In this document: positions 18,450 through 27,900 of the stretch, piece after piece
How positions within the stretch are numbered: the stretch's first letter is position 1
Layout of the letters: each line of letters begins with the position of its first letter
From: Flavobacterium sp.
GTDB taxonomy: Bacteria; Bacteroidota; Bacteroidia; Flavobacteriales; Flavobacteriaceae
Assembly (NCBI RefSeq): GCF_027484205.1
Contig: NZ_JAIXUB010000015.1
Coordinates: forward strand, 434,001 to 498,000
Reading direction: 5' to 3'
Length of the DNA: 64,000 nucleotides
Notes under the pieces: model-generated
Told to the model about the DNA's origin: nothing
Database searches by the model: none
Seen by the model: the letters and a program-made list of their open reading frames with translations, nothing else
Position numbers and translations under genes: made by a program

Positions 18450-19010
18450 TTATACTTTCATAATTTCAGCTTCTTTTAAAGCTAAATGTTCTTCAATTTT
18501 TTTAATGAAAGTATCTGTCAATTTTTGAACGTCTTCTTCAGCTTTTTTACATAAATCTTCTGATGTTCCGTCTTTTTCTAGTTTTTTAATGTCGGTATTC
18601 GAATCTTTTCTATGATTTCTAATTCCAATTTTAGCATCTTCTGCCTCTTGTTTTGCTTGTTTTACTAAATCACGACGACGTTCCTCAGTTAATGGTGGAA
18701 CACTAATTATAATTACGTCACCATTATTCATTGGGTTAAAACCTAAGTTAGCAATCATGATGGCTTTTTCAATAGGTTGTAACATGCTTTTTTCATAAGG
18801 TTGAATGGTAATGGTTCTGGCATCAGGCACACTAATGTTTGAAACTTGAGAAAGTGGTGTTTGTGAACCATAATAGTCAACAAAAACACTTCCCAGCATT
18901 TGTGGAGATGCTTTTCCAGCACGAATGTTTAAAAAAGATTTTTCTAAATGAGCTACAGAACCACTCATTGCTTCTTTTGTACTATCTAAAATAAATTCTA
19001 TTTCTTCCAT
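18450..19010 (-). CDS. frr: Ribosome recycling factor
   Basis: This 186-residue cytosolic protein splits post-termination ribosomes together with EF-G. The family signature is clear: LNIRAGKASPQML, the PYEKSMLQPIEKAI loop, PPLTEERRRDLVKQAK and IRNHRKDSN. It lies 72 bp downstream of pyrH on the same strand, the usual pyrH-frr pairing. The gap between them holds an inverted 7-bp-periodic repeat. Confidence 0.97.
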   Translation of the reverse strand: MEEIEFILDSTKEAMSGSVAHLEKSFLNIRAGKASPQMLGSVFVDYYGSQTPLSQVSNISVPDARTITIQPYEKSMLQPIEKAIMIANLGFNPMNNGDVIIISVPPLTEERRRDLVKQAKQEAEDAKIGIRNHRKDSNTDIKKLEKDGTSEDLCKKAEEDVQKLTDTFIKKIEEHLALKEAEIMKV

Positions 19011-19020
19011 TTTTATTTAT

Positions 19021-19085
19021 GTTTGTGGTTTTAGTTTATAGTTTGTTGTTAACTATGAACTACAAACTATAAACCTTAAACTTTA
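19021..19085. repeat. Inverted heptamer-periodic repeat between pyrH and frr
   Basis: GTTTATAGTTTGT (19034-19046) pairs exactly with ACAAACTATAAAC (19062-19074). The right arm has a 7-bp period (AACTATG, AACTACA, AACTATA, AACCTTA, AACTTTA). The end runs into the pyrH stop codon. Confidence 0.75.
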
Positions 19086-19790
19086 TATATTTACAATTGT
19101 TCCTACGTTTTCGCCTTCGCAGATTTTTAATAAATTACCTCTTTTGTTCATGTCAAAAACTACAATTGGTAGTTTGTTTTCTTGACTTAAAGTGAAAGCT
19201 GTTGTATCCATTACATTCAATCCTTTTTTCAATACATCTTCAAAAGAAATGTAATCAAATTTTACTGCGGATTTATCTTTTTCAGGATCAGCAGTATAAA
19301 CTCCATCAACTCGTGTTCCTTTCAAAATTACATCGGCGTGAACTTCAACTCCACGTAAAACGGCAGCCGTATCTGTTGTAAAATATGGATTTCCTGTTCC
19401 AGCACCAAAAATAACTATTCTTCCTTTTTCAAGATGACGAACTGCTCTTCTCTTAATATAAGGTTCTGCTATGGCTTCAATTTTTAATGCAGTTTGCAAA
19501 CGGGTTAACATTCCTTTGTCTTCTAAAGCTCCTTGAAGCGCCATTCCGTTAATAACGGTTGCTAACATTCCCATATAGTCGCCTTGAACTCGATCCATTC
19601 CGTTACTTGCACCAGCAACACCTCTAAAAATATTTCCACCTCCAATTACAATGGCAATTTCTACACCTTTATCATGAATTTGTTTAATTTCATCAGCATA
19701 TTCTGCTAGAATTTTTGGGTCAATTCCATATTGTCTTTCACCCATTAAAGCTTCACCACTCAATTTTAGAAGTATTCTTTTGTATTTCAT
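19083..19790 (-). CDS. pyrH: UMP kinase
   Basis: This 235-residue amino-acid-kinase-fold enzyme phosphorylates UMP to UDP. It shows [13 protein letters not shown] at the N-terminus, the [11 protein letters not shown] phosphate loop, the [18 protein letters not shown] segment and a [11 protein letters not shown] substrate loop. Length is standard. It has a predicted promoter (-7 box TATATTTG at 19832-19839) and is followed by frr. Confidence 0.97.
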   Translation of the reverse strand: MKYKRILLKLSGEALMGERQYGIDPKILAEYADEIKQIHDKGVEIAIVIGGGNIFRGVAGASNGMDRVQGDYMGMLATVINGMALQGALEDKGMLTRLQTALKIEAIAEPYIKRRAVRHLEKGRIVIFGAGTGNPYFTTDTAAVLRGVEVHADVILKGTRVDGVYTADPEKDKSAVKFDYISFEDVLKKGLNVMDTTAFTLSQENKLPIVVFDMNKRGNLLKICEGENVGTIVNI

Positions 19791-19831
19791 TAGTAGTTAT
19801 TTATTTTGAACAAGGTTGTGTATTTCTTGTG

Positions 19832-19839
19832 CAAATATA
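19832..19839 (-). promoter_or_regulatory. -7 box TATATTTG for pyrH
   Basis: Minus-strand TAnnTTTG match 42 bp before the pyrH ATG. Confidence 0.5.
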
Positions 19840-19875
19840 GTTATTATATGATTTTATGAAATAGTAATTTAAAAA

Positions 19876-20655
19876 TTATCCATTCAATTGTTCAAATGAA
19901 TTTTTTGTTGCTTGATAACCAATTTCGAATATTTTATCCATTTTATTTTTGTTGGTTTCAAAAGTGCTAAAACTAACTAATTCTTCAGGTTCAATTACCC
20001 AATCACAATGATTAAACTTTTGAAAATTAGAATTAGCAGAAAGTAAATCAAACGCTCTTGTTGTAACTGCTTTGATTGAATTCAAATCTTTAGCTTCAAT
20101 TTTTTGTATTGGACTAACATAAACACCAATAATACTATCACACCTTCCTTGCAAAATATCGGTTGGAAAATGATTTAGAATTCCGCCATCGCTATATAGA
20201 TTTCCGTTGACTTCATAAGGAGAAACCACACCTGGAACAGCAGATGAAGCTAAAACTGCATCTACAACTTTTGAATTATTATTAAAAATTTTGAGTTTAC
20301 CTTTTACCATATCGGTAGCGGTAATATGCATTGGAATGGGTAAATCACTCATTTTTGCATCTTGAAAAATATCTTCAAAATATTTTTTAAAAGATTCAGA
20401 ATCTATAATTCCAGCTTTTTTGATGGTAAAATGTTTCCAATGAAAAAAATAAATTGATTTAAAAAAAGATAAAATTTCCTCGGGAGTTTTACCCCAAGAA
20501 TACAAAGCACCTACAATTGCACCTGCGCTTGAACCTGCAATTTGAGTAGGTTTGATATTTTTTTCTGCAAGAAATTTTAATGCTCCAGCATGAGCTAATC
20601 CTTTTGAACCTCCGCCTGACAGAGCTAATCCGATTGATTTTGATTGTAAATCCAT
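19876..20655 (-). CDS. Patatin-like phospholipase family protein
   Basis: This 259-residue predicted serine lipid hydrolase has the patatin elements: the oxyanion loop SGGGSKGLAHAG, the nucleophile elbow GSSAG (Ser near residue 43) and the catalytic Asp in SDGGILNHFP, giving a Ser-Asp dyad. It has no signal peptide, so it is probably cytoplasmic or membrane-associated. It is of the compact RssA-like class rather than the larger PlpD type. The natural substrate is unknown. Confidence 0.87.
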   Translation of the reverse strand: MDLQSKSIGLALSGGGSKGLAHAGALKFLAEKNIKPTQIAGSSAGAIVGALYSWGKTPEEILSFFKSIYFFHWKHFTIKKAGIIDSESFKKYFEDIFQDAKMSDLPIPMHITATDMVKGKLKIFNNNSKVVDAVLASSAVPGVVSPYEVNGNLYSDGGILNHFPTDILQGRCDSIIGVYVSPIQKIEAKDLNSIKAVTTRAFDLLSANSNFQKFNHCDWVIEPEELVSFSTFETNKNKMDKIFEIGYQATKNSFEQLNG

Positions 20656-20720
20656 TACTATTTTTGTTTAGATAACGCTTCAGTGTAATTATTGTTACAA
20701 TACTTTAGTAAAAATAAAAC

Positions 20721-20728
20721 TAATTTTG
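20721..20728 (+). promoter_or_regulatory. -7 box TAATTTTG deciding the thioredoxin-like start
   Basis: TAnnTTTG match that overlaps the TTG codon at 20726. The true start must therefore be the ATG at 20747. Confidence 0.6.
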
Positions 20729-20746
20729 CAAAATAAAATCACTTCA

Positions 20747-21340
20747 ATGAATTCAATAATAAATAAAAGTATAGAAAATAGCTTTTCCTACGATGAATAC
20801 AGAGCATTTGTTTCTGATTTAGCAAAACAAAACAAAACTACAGGTCATGAACAAAGAGAGGATTTAATTCACTACACTCAATTGAATGAAGCTCGTTTGC
20901 ATCGATTAGATAAAACAATACATGTTATTGATGAAGTAAAATCAGTTATAGAAAATATTTCGAAAGAGTATATTTGGTTAGTTCTAACGGAAAGTTGGTG
21001 TGGCGATGCGGCTCAAATTCTTCCAATTATAAATAAAATGGCTGATTTGAGCGATAAAATTGATTTAAAAATTGTACTTCGTGACGATAATGAAGATTTG
21101 ATGAATTTATTTTTAACCAATGGCACAAAATCCATTCCGAAGCTAATTATTATCGATAAAGAAACGAATGAAGTTATCAATGATTTTGGACCAAGACCAA
21201 TAGGAGCAAAACAACTTATTTCAGATTACAAAGCTGCTCACGGAATTGTTGATGAAACGGCTAAAATTGAATTGCAAAAATGGTATTTGCAAGATAAGGG
21301 AATTTCAACTCAAAAAGAAATTGTGGCGTTGATGAAATAA
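20747..21340 (+). CDS. Thioredoxin-family protein with single-cysteine WCGD motif
   Basis: This 197-residue cytosolic protein has a thioredoxin-like fold. After a helical N-terminal region, the core reads LVLTESWCGDAAQILP, and SIPKLIIIDKETNEV carries the cis-Pro. The usual CxxC is replaced by CGDA, leaving one cysteine, so disulfide exchange of the classical kind is unlikely. The family is common in Flavobacteria with no firm function. The start at 20747 is set by the upstream -7 box. It is convergent with the next gene, with no gap between stops. Confidence 0.75.
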   Translation: MNSIINKSIENSFSYDEYRAFVSDLAKQNKTTGHEQREDLIHYTQLNEARLHRLDKTIHVIDEVKSVIENISKEYIWLVLTESWCGDAAQILPIINKMADLSDKIDLKIVLRDDNEDLMNLFLTNGTKSIPKLIIIDKETNEVINDFGPRPIGAKQLISDYKAAHGIVDETAKIELQKWYLQDKGISTQKEIVALMK

Positions 21341-21952
21341 TTAGTTCTTTTCTTTAAAGATAGTTTTTGAAATACCTAAACTGATACTTCCCGTATCGTT
21401 AAATTCATAAACTGAAAATCCATTCAAACTAACATCAGCAAAGAAACTTATATCTTCGTCGCTAATACCTATTCGGAATTTTTTATATGTTCCTGAAAGA
21501 TTTCCACGACCAATTGCAAATGATTTTCCATATCCAAACTGGAATAATAAATCAGTATCATTCGCGATTCTTGGACATAAACTTACAGAAGCATAAATAG
21601 GAACGCTTACAAGTTTTTGTTGCAAAACAGTATCAAATCCTGAATTTATACTCAGTTTAATCCATTGGTCATAGTGAATTCCGTATCCAAATTTTGCTCC
21701 TAAACCATCAGCAAGAAACCAATAATCGCTTCGATTTCCATTTTCATCAATTTCGCCATAGGTTTTGTTTCCTCTAAATGGAATGGTAATGTCAAAATCA
21801 AAAAAAGTTCCGCTTTCTTCTAAAGGTTTTCTTTTTTCTTTCTCATTATATGCTTCTAAATGACTCTTATATTTAGTAATAGAATCGTTTTTTGTTTGTG
21901 AAAAACTTAAAAAAGAAATGAAGAATATTAAAAATAGATACTTTGTATTCAT
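21341..21952 (-). CDS. Secreted or outer-membrane protein of unknown function
   Basis: This 203-residue protein has a signal peptide (YLFLIFFISFLSFSQ) and a body with many aromatic, alternating strands (FFDFDITIPF, LLFQFGYGKSF, ISLGISKTIF), suggesting a small barrel. No family was recognised. Its ATG overlaps the truB stop by one base, so it is the last gene of the ftsX-DUF3098-uppP-truB group and is translationally coupled. Confidence 0.5.
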   Translation of the reverse strand: MNTKYLFLIFFISFLSFSQTKNDSITKYKSHLEAYNEKEKRKPLEESGTFFDFDITIPFRGNKTYGEIDENGNRSDYWFLADGLGAKFGYGIHYDQWIKLSINSGFDTVLQQKLVSVPIYASVSLCPRIANDTDLLFQFGYGKSFAIGRGNLSGTYKKFRIGISDEDISFFADVSLNGFSVYEFNDTGSISLGISKTIFKEKN

Positions 21953-22638
21953 TAAGAATTGGTTTCAAATACTTCGGGAGAAATGCCATTTTCAACAGAA
22001 TAATCTCCAATTTTTGTTCTACGCAAAGCAGTCAAATGTGCTCCAGAATTCAATGCAATACCAAAATCATAAGCTAACGAACGAATGTAAGTTCCTTTAC
22101 TACATTTTACTCTAAAATCAATTTCGGGCAAAGCTATTCTAGTAATTTCAAATTCGTAAATGGTAGTTTTTCTTGTAGCAATTTCAACTTCTGAACCTTC
22201 GCGCGCATGTTCGTACAATCGTTTTCCATCTTTTTTAATAGCAGAAAAAACAGGTGGTTTTTGGTCTATTTCTCCTAAAAATTGTTTTGTAGTTTCGAGA
22301 ATCAAGTCTTCCGAAATATGCTCGATTGGAAAGGTAGCATCAATTTCGGTTTCTAAGTCGTAACTTGGCGTTGTTGCTCCAACGGTTATCGTTCCGGTAT
22401 ATTCTTTGGCTTGTGCCTGAATTTCAGTAATTTTTTTGGTAAATTTTCCAGTACAAACAATCAATAAGCCTGTTGCTAATGGATCTAAAGTTCCGGCATG
22501 ACCAATTTTAAATTTCTTTGGAAGATTGTATTTTCTAATTAAAGTATATTTTAATTTATTCACCGCTTGAAAAGAACTCCAAGTTAGAGGTTTGTCTATT
22601 AAAAGGATTTGGCCTTCAAGAAAATCTTCAGTAGTCAT
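21952..22638 (-). CDS. truB: tRNA pseudouridine(55) synthase
   Basis: This 228-residue enzyme makes pseudouridine 55 in the tRNA T loop. It shows LLIDKPLTWSSFQAVNKLK, the catalytic Asp in KIGHAGTLDPLATGLL and the conserved KGTYIRSLAYDFG. It overlaps uppP and the downstream gene by one base each (ATGA-type junctions), indicating an operon. Confidence 0.96.
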   Translation of the reverse strand: MTTEDFLEGQILLIDKPLTWSSFQAVNKLKYTLIRKYNLPKKFKIGHAGTLDPLATGLLIVCTGKFTKKITEIQAQAKEYTGTITVGATTPSYDLETEIDATFPIEHISEDLILETTKQFLGEIDQKPPVFSAIKKDGKRLYEHAREGSEVEIATRKTTIYEFEITRIALPEIDFRVKCSKGTYIRSLAYDFGIALNSGAHLTALRRTKIGDYSVENGISPEVFETNS

Positions 22639-23435
22639 TATAGTACGTCTAATTTTTGAATGAAAAAATGAATCAGTAGCAAGGCAATTCCAACTACAAT
22701 TCGATAATATCCAAAGAGTTTAAATCCGTTTTTACTTAAATAGCCAATAAAACTTTTGATAGCAATAAGTGCTACTATAAATCCAACAACATTTCCTATA
22801 ATTAAGAAATTGATTTGGTCATCAGTTAATACAAATCCTTCTTTATAGTAATCATAACATTTTTTAATGGTTGCTCCAAGCATCGTTGGAACTGCCAGAA
22901 AAAATGAAAATTCAGCTGCAGTAGTTCGAGATAATTTTTGAGACATTCCGCCAACAATACTTGCGCCACTTCTTGAAACGCCAGGAATCATAGCCAAACA
23001 CTGAAATAATCCAATTTTGAAAGCAGTTACATAGGAAATCTCATCTGTCGAAGTAATGCCATCTTCTTTAGAGAACCAATCGTCAACTTTTAAAAGAATA
23101 ATTCCGCCAATTAAAAGTGAAATGGCAACCGTTACAGGATTTTCTAATAAAGCATCGATTTTTTTGCTAAAAAGCAATCCAAAAATCACTGCTGGGATAA
23201 AAGCAACCAATAATTTAAAGTAGAAATCAATACTTTGAAAAAAGCGTTTGAAATACAAAACCACCACCGAAAGTATTGTTCCAAGTTGGATTACAATCGT
23301 AAAAAGTTTGGTAAAATCGTCCTGGGCAATCCCAAAAAAAGAACTTGCAATAATCATGTGACCTGTAGAAGAAACCGGAAGAAATTCTGTAATTCCTTCA
23401 ATTATAGCAAGAATTATCGCCTGTAAATAATCCAT
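22638..23435 (-). CDS. uppP: Undecaprenyl-diphosphate phosphatase
   Basis: This 265-residue polytopic inner-membrane enzyme recycles undecaprenyl pyrophosphate for peptidoglycan and surface-glycan synthesis. Both signature regions are present: [17 protein letters not shown] near the N-terminus and [13 protein letters not shown] in the middle. Overexpression of the family gives bacitracin resistance. It sits between the DUF3098 gene and truB. Confidence 0.96.
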   Translation of the reverse strand: MDYLQAIILAIIEGITEFLPVSSTGHMIIASSFFGIAQDDFTKLFTIVIQLGTILSVVVLYFKRFFQSIDFYFKLLVAFIPAVIFGLLFSKKIDALLENPVTVAISLLIGGIILLKVDDWFSKEDGITSTDEISYVTAFKIGLFQCLAMIPGVSRSGASIVGGMSQKLSRTTAAEFSFFLAVPTMLGATIKKCYDYYKEGFVLTDDQINFLIIGNVVGFIVALIAIKSFIGYLSKNGFKLFGYYRIVVGIALLLIHFFIQKLDVL

Positions 23436-23440
23436 TTTTA

Positions 23441-23516
23441 GTGATGAGTGATTAGTAAATGTGATTAGTAAAAAGTGATTAGTAAAAAACTCTTTACTAA
23501 TTACTTTTCACTATTT
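23441..23516. repeat. Inverted heptamer array (GTGATTA/GTAAAAA) between DUF3098 and uppP
   Basis: The left part repeats GTGATTA and GTAAAAA in 7-bp steps (23441-23488). The right part (ACTCTTT, ACTAATT, ACTTTTC, ACTATTT) is roughly its complement and extends into the last codons of the DUF3098 gene. Confidence 0.75.
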
Positions 23517-23758
23517 ACTGATTTAGGATTCTTAAAAATAGAATAAATAGTGATTCCAAAACCAATTAAAACCATTGTTGGAGCTAATCTAATTCTTCTA
23601 AAACTAAATAGTTCTGCTTCTTTAAAAACATTTGGATCTTCACTTCCGCCACCACTCATTAAAATAAATCCAAGCGCAATTACCGCTAATCCAATTAATA
23701 ATATTTTGTAATTTACAGCTTCAAACAAGAAACCATTTTTATTTTCGTTTGCTTTCAT
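23501..23758 (-). CDS. DUF3098 small membrane protein
   Basis: This 85-residue protein with two membrane helices ([18 protein letters not shown] and [14 protein letters not shown]) and an intervening loop is typical of DUF3098. It is found with ftsX and uppP in Flavobacteria and presumably has an envelope role. The longer frame from 23860 is rejected because its extra N-terminus is translated heptamer repeat (WKLEVGS copies). Its last codons fall in the right arm of another heptamer array. Confidence 0.8.
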   Translation of the reverse strand: MKANENKNGFLFEAVNYKILLIGLAVIALGFILMSGGGSEDPNVFKEAELFSFRRIRLAPTMVLIGFGITIYSIFKNPKSVNSEK

Positions 23759-23791
23759 ATGTCTATATATTCTTTTATCTATTTTTCTATT

Positions 23792-23868
23792 CTCCAACTT
23801 CCAACTTCCAACTTCCAACTTCCAACTTCCAACTTCCAACTTCCATCTTCTAACTTCCATCTTCTAAC
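23792..23868. repeat. Heptamer array, 11 units based on TTCCAAC
   Basis: CTCCAAC, six exact TTCCAAC units, then TTCCATC, TTCTAAC, TTCCATC, TTCTAAC. It fills the gap between the ftsX stop (3 bp away) and the DUF3098 gene. The same heptamer occurs four times inside leuS at 25842-25869. Confidence 0.95.
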
Positions 23869-23870
23869 TT

Positions 23871-24746
23871 TTAATACAAATCATCCGTTCTTAAATTTAA
23901 AAAACGTTGCGTTGCAAAATGTGTGCTTATCCAAGTGATTAAAACACCTAAAACTAAAACACCTGCTAAAACGGCAATAGTCAATTCAATATCTTTAAAA
24001 ACTTCTAACGCTGGAAAATTTACATTCAAATAAATTAAAACTCCAAGTATTGCTAGAACAGCTAAAACCGAACCAATAACTCCTAAAATAACACTTCTCT
24101 TAACGAAAGGTTTTCTGATGAATGATTTTGTTGCACCAACCATTTGCATTGTTTTGATGATAAATCTATTGGCATAAATCGATAATCGTAAGGAACTGTT
24201 GATTAGTAAAAATGAAATTACTGCAAAAATTCCGCTGATAATTAAAACCCACATCGTTACTTTTTTGATGTTATCGTTTACTAAAGTGATTAATTGTTTG
24301 TCATAAACTACATCGGCAACCATTGGATTGGCCCTAATTTGTGCCTCAGCTTTTCCAAAACCAGGATTAGTAACATAATCTGCTTTCAAATGAATATCAT
24401 AAGAATTATTCAACGGATTTGCTCCTAAAAATTCCATGAAATTTTCACCAAAAACTTTCTCATGTTCTTTAGCTGCATCTTCTTTAGAAACAAATTTATA
24501 ATCTTTAGCAAATTTTGAAGCTTTCAATTCTGCGTCAAATGCTTTGAAAACACTATCATTTGCATCAGCCTTAAAGAAAACCGTCATTGGAATATTTTCC
24601 TTAAAGTTTTGAGATAATCGTTTAGAATTAATGATAAAAAGTCCTAAAGTTCCTAGTAAAAATAATACTAAAAACACGCTCACCACAACCGAAACATAGG
24701 AAGTGATTACTCTTCTTTTTTGAAACTTATCAAATTTAGATGACAT
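23871..24746 (-). CDS. ftsX: Cell division protein FtsX
   Basis: This 291-residue permease has a cytoplasmic start, TM1 near residues 20-40, a periplasmic FtsX extracellular domain (residues ~45-165) and three more helices in the C-terminal FtsX domain (SLRLSIYANRFIIKTMQMVGAT). With FtsE it forms the ABC-type complex that activates peptidoglycan hydrolases at the septum; ftsE is not in the window. It is the first gene of the ftsX-DUF3098-uppP-truB group and is divergent from leuS. Confidence 0.9.
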   Translation of the reverse strand: MSSKFDKFQKRRVITSYVSVVVSVFLVLFLLGTLGLFIINSKRLSQNFKENIPMTVFFKADANDSVFKAFDAELKASKFAKDYKFVSKEDAAKEHEKVFGENFMEFLGANPLNNSYDIHLKADYVTNPGFGKAEAQIRANPMVADVVYDKQLITLVNDNIKKVTMWVLIISGIFAVISFLLINSSLRLSIYANRFIIKTMQMVGATKSFIRKPFVKRSVILGVIGSVLAVLAILGVLIYLNVNFPALEVFKDIELTIAVLAGVLVLGVLITWISTHFATQRFLNLRTDDLY

Positions 24747-24860
24747 ACATTGTAATTTAAGCCGTAAAAATAATAAAGAATTTGTTTATTCATAGTTTAT
24801 AACGTTTAAAGTTTTGAGTTTAGTACAATAAATGTAAATTTGTGACCGATTAGCGTAAAC

Positions 24861-24881
24861 ATTAACTTTCGATTAACTTTC
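24861..24881. promoter_or_regulatory. Perfect 10-bp direct repeat with 11-bp period
   Basis: ATTAACTTTC occurs at 24861-24870 and again at 24872-24881 in the ftsX-leuS divergent region. The one-helical-turn period resembles OmpR/PhoB-type half-sites, but no regulator is assigned. Confidence 0.4.
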
Positions 24882-24964
24882 AAGGATTTAAGTAAAAATT
24901 ATTTTAAAGTAAAATCTGACAAATTAGTACATTTCGCTTTTAATTTTTTATACAACTATTTAGG

Positions 24965-27900
24965 ATGAAATACTTTCACGAACAAATCGAAGCCAAATGG
25001 CAAGAATATTGGGCAAAAAATCAAACATTTGCAGCAACTAACAATTCTGATAAACCAAAATATTATGTTTTGGACATGTTTCCTTATCCATCAGGAGCAG
25101 GATTACACGTTGGTCATCCACTAGGTTATATTGCTTCCGATATTGTAGCGCGTTACAAACGTCACAAAGGATTTAATGTTTTGCATCCACAAGGTTACGA
25201 TTCGTTTGGTTTGCCAGCTGAACAATATGCGATTCAAACTGGTCAACATCCAGAAAAAACCACTCGTGAAAATATTGCTCGTTATCGTGAACAATTAGAT
25301 AAAATTGGATTTTCATTTGATTGGAGTAGAGAAGTGCGCACTTCAAATCCTGATTATTACAAACATACACAGTGGATTTTTATTCAATTATTCAATTCAT
25401 GGTACAATAAAAATACTGATAAAGCAGAAGACATTGCAACCTTAATTTCAATTTTCGAAAAAGAAGGAAATACTCCAGTAAATGCGGTTTGTGATGATAA
25501 TATTGCTCCGTTTTCTGCTGCTGAATGGAATGCTTTTTCATCAGAAGAACAACAAAAAATATTATTACACTATAGATTAACGTATTTGGCTGAAACCGAA
25601 GTAAACTGGTGTCCAGCTTTAGGAACAGTTTTAGCTAACGACGAAATCGTAAATGGTGTTTCAGAACGTGGCGGTCATCCTGTTATTCGTAAAAAAATGA
25701 CGCAATGGTCGATGCGAATTTCCGCTTATGCCGAAAGACTATTACAAGGTTTAGACACTATCGATTGGACAGAAAGTTTAAAAGAATCACAAAGAAATTG
25801 GATTGGAAAATCGGTTGGAGCATTAGTAAAGTTCAACTTAATTCCAACTTCCAACTTCCAACTTCCAACTCAAATAGAAGTTTTCACCACGCGTCCTGAT
25901 ACTATTTTTGGAGTTACGTTTATGACTTTAGCTCCAGAACACGAATTGGTTTCACAAATTACAACGCCAGAACAAAAAGCTGCGGTTGATGCTTATGTGG
26001 AAGCCACTGCAAAACGATCTGAAAGAGAAAGAATGGCCGATGTAAAAACCATTTCGGGAGTTTTCACTGGTGCGTTTGCCGAACATCCATTTACTAAAGA
26101 ACCAATTCCGGTTTGGATTGGAGATTACGTTTTGGCAGGATACGGAACAGGTGCAGTGATGGCAGTTCCATGTGGCGACGAACGAGATTATGCTTTCGCC
26201 AATTTCTTCAAAGGTCAGAACGGAATGCCAGAAATTAAAAATATTTTTAATCAAGATATTTCAGAAGCGGCTTATGGTGAAAAAAGTGGTTTCGAATTAG
26301 TAAATTCTGATTTCCTTAACGGTTTAAGTTACAAAGACGGAACAAAAAAAATCATCGAAGAATTAGAAAAAATCGGACAAGGAAAAGGCAAAACCAATTA
26401 CCGTTTGCGTGATGCTGTTTTCTCTCGTCAAAGATATTGGGGTGAACCATTTCCGGTATATTATGTGAATGGATTGCCACAAATGATTGATTCCAAACAT
26501 TTACCAATTGTTTTACCAGAAGTAGAAAAATATTTGCCAACCGAAGACGGACAACCACCATTAGGAAACGCAACAACTTGGGCTTGGGATAGTGTTCAGT
26601 GTTCAGTGGTCAGTAATCAGTTGATTGATAATGTGACTATTTTTCCTTTAGAATTGAATACAATGCCAGGTTGGGCTGGAAGTTCGTGGTATTGGATGCG
26701 TTATATGGACGCGCACAATGAAAAAGAATTTGCGGCAGCCGACGCACTAAAATATTGGGAAAACGTAGATTTATACATTGGCGGAAGCGAACACGCAACT
26801 GGACATTTATTATATTCTCGTTTTTGGAACAAATTCCTAAAAGATAGAGGTTACGCACCAACCGAAGAACCATTCAAAAAATTAATCAATCAAGGAATGA
26901 TATTGGGAATGAGTGCGTTTGTTTATAGAGTTTTATGGAAGATAGAAGATAAAGACGGAAATAATGTAGAGGATTTGAGAGGTTTGCCAAACAGTTTTCC
27001 TTCGATATTTATTGGAAAGGGTATGTATGATAAAGTTTTCAAAGACAATTCAGGGTTTATGTTTTTTATGCTTGATAAAGTTTTAAATAAATACCCCAAT
27101 TCAAATGATATAATAAAATTAAGTAATGGTGGAAAATTAGTTTCTTATTTTCAACAACTTCATGTTGATTTATCAGTAATCAATGATTTTACAAATGAAT
27201 TAAACATTGAAGATTTCAAAAATCATCCATTATATTCTGATTATTCAGATGCTGAATTCATTTTAGAAGATGGAAAATACATCGTTGGTCGCGAAGTAGA
27301 AAAAATGTCAAAATCAAAATACAATGTGGTCAATCCAGATGATATTTGTAATGATTATGGTGCGGATACGTTGCGTTTGTATGAAATGTTTTTAGGACCA
27401 TTGGAACAAGCAAAACCTTGGAATACTGCTGGAATTACAGGAGTTTCTGGTTTCTTGAAAAAATTATGGCGTTTGTATTTTGATGATAATGGTTTGATTG
27501 TAACTAACGACGAACCAACTCCAGAAATGTACAAATCGTTACACAAAACCATCAAAAAAGTTACTGAAGATATCGAGAATTTCTCATTCAATACTTCGGT
27601 TTCACAGTTTATGATTTGTGTAAATGAATTGGCTCAATTAAAATGTCATCATAGAGCGATTTTAGAACCATTAGCAATTTTGGTTTCGCCTTATGCGCCA
27701 CATATTGCAGAAGAATTATGGTCGCAATTAGGTCATGAGGGTTCGATTTCAACTGTAGATTTTCCAATATTTGAAGCTAAATATTTAGTAGAATCTGAAA
27801 AAGAATATCCAGTTTCGTTTAACGGTAAAATGCGTTTTACGATTAAATTACCTTTAGATTTGACCGCAGCGCAAATAGAGGAAATTGTAATGGCTGACGA

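Noticed and set aside
23759..23860. Longer N-terminus for the DUF3098 gene with WKLEVGS repeats
   Set aside because: It is translated heptamer array, and the family start is MKANENK at 23758.
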